Origin: Candidatus Aenigmatarchaeota archaeon | Lineage (GTDB): Archaea; EX4484-52; B79-G9 | Direction: 5' to 3' | DNA length: 15,055 nucleotides | NCBI GenBank assembly: GCA_023142905.1 | Contig: JAGLIP010000006.1 | Span: 1 to 15,055 of the forward strand | Part shown: in pieces, positions 14,959-15,055 of the stretch | Layout: every line of letters begins with the position of its first letter | Position numbering within the stretch: position 1 is the first letter of the stretch | The notes under the pieces: model-generated | Database searches by the model: none | What the model was told of the DNA's origin: nothing | The model's input: the letters and a program-made list of their open reading frames with translations, nothing else | Made by a program: the position numbers and the translations under genes

Positions 14959-15055
14959 TTATCAATGTCAATTGCTTTACATCTCTGCCTTGTTTTCCCA
15001 CATATTTCTTAATTTCTTCTAATCCTCTTCCATCACCAACGGTATCTATATGCCC
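14951..15055 (-). pseudogene. Upstream fragment of the reductase gene in a shifted frame
   Basis: From the window edge one minus-strand frame is open for 35 codons and ends at TAG (14948-14950). Its product (VGDGRGLEEIKKYVGKQGRD) weakly resembles the GADG-to-RKYLG stretch that precedes the conserved part of geranylgeranyl reductases. Removing one base from the AAA at 14954-14956 (TTT in the coding strand) would join it to the downstream frame as TLITLVRYPAACCDWVIHY. Either the gene is broken or the contig end carries a sequencing error. The similarity is weak and the call is an inference. Confidence 0.4.

Overview
The window reads as a piece of an uncultivated archaeal genome, probably a whole metagenomic contig, because a gene is cut at each end. 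Archaeal markers are plain: a TATA-binding protein, an MCM helicase, an RPA-type OB protein, aIF2-beta, a DUF424 protein and GatD of the archaeal GatDE amidotransferase. TATA boxes lie about 24-28 nt upstream of several start codons. GC is moderate over most of the window but visibly lower in the last ~700 bases and in the orphan gene at 2824-4683. TGA is used as a stop. The lineage cannot be fixed from sequence alone; a DPANN- or Altiarchaeota-like archaeon would fit but is only a guess.

Layout. (1) 3-845: C-terminal end of a DUF3160 protein. (2) 884-2062: an MFS transporter with a TATA box placed for a leaderless mRNA. (3) 2190-2729: TBP with its own BRE/TATA, a strong Shine-Dalgarno (SD) site and a T-rich terminator. 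(4) 2824-4683: a 619-residue protein I do not recognise. (5) 4726-8245: a tight four-gene operon, MCM, RPA-like OB protein, aIF2-beta and DUF424, with gaps of 0-9 nt and GGTG SD sites lying against or across the preceding stop codons. (6) 8357-12968: a PEP-synthase-like protein whose catalytic residues are replaced, then methionyl-tRNA synthetase, which appears to start at AUU. (7) 12975-14306, minus strand: GatD, convergent with MetRS. (8) 14380-15055, minus strand: the C-terminal part of a geranylgeranyl-reductase-like flavoprotein with an apparent frameshift near the contig end.

Most genes serve replication (MCM, OB protein), transcription (TBP) or translation (aIF2-beta, MetRS, GatD). The most unusual items are the PEP-synthase pseudoenzyme with a ~110-residue Pro/Gln-rich linker, the AUU start of MetRS, related winged-helix tails on MCM and the adjacent OB protein, and the orphan protein beside TBP and MCM. 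No tRNA, rRNA, CRISPR array, insertion sequence or attachment site was seen, and no stretch over 300 bases lacks a gene.
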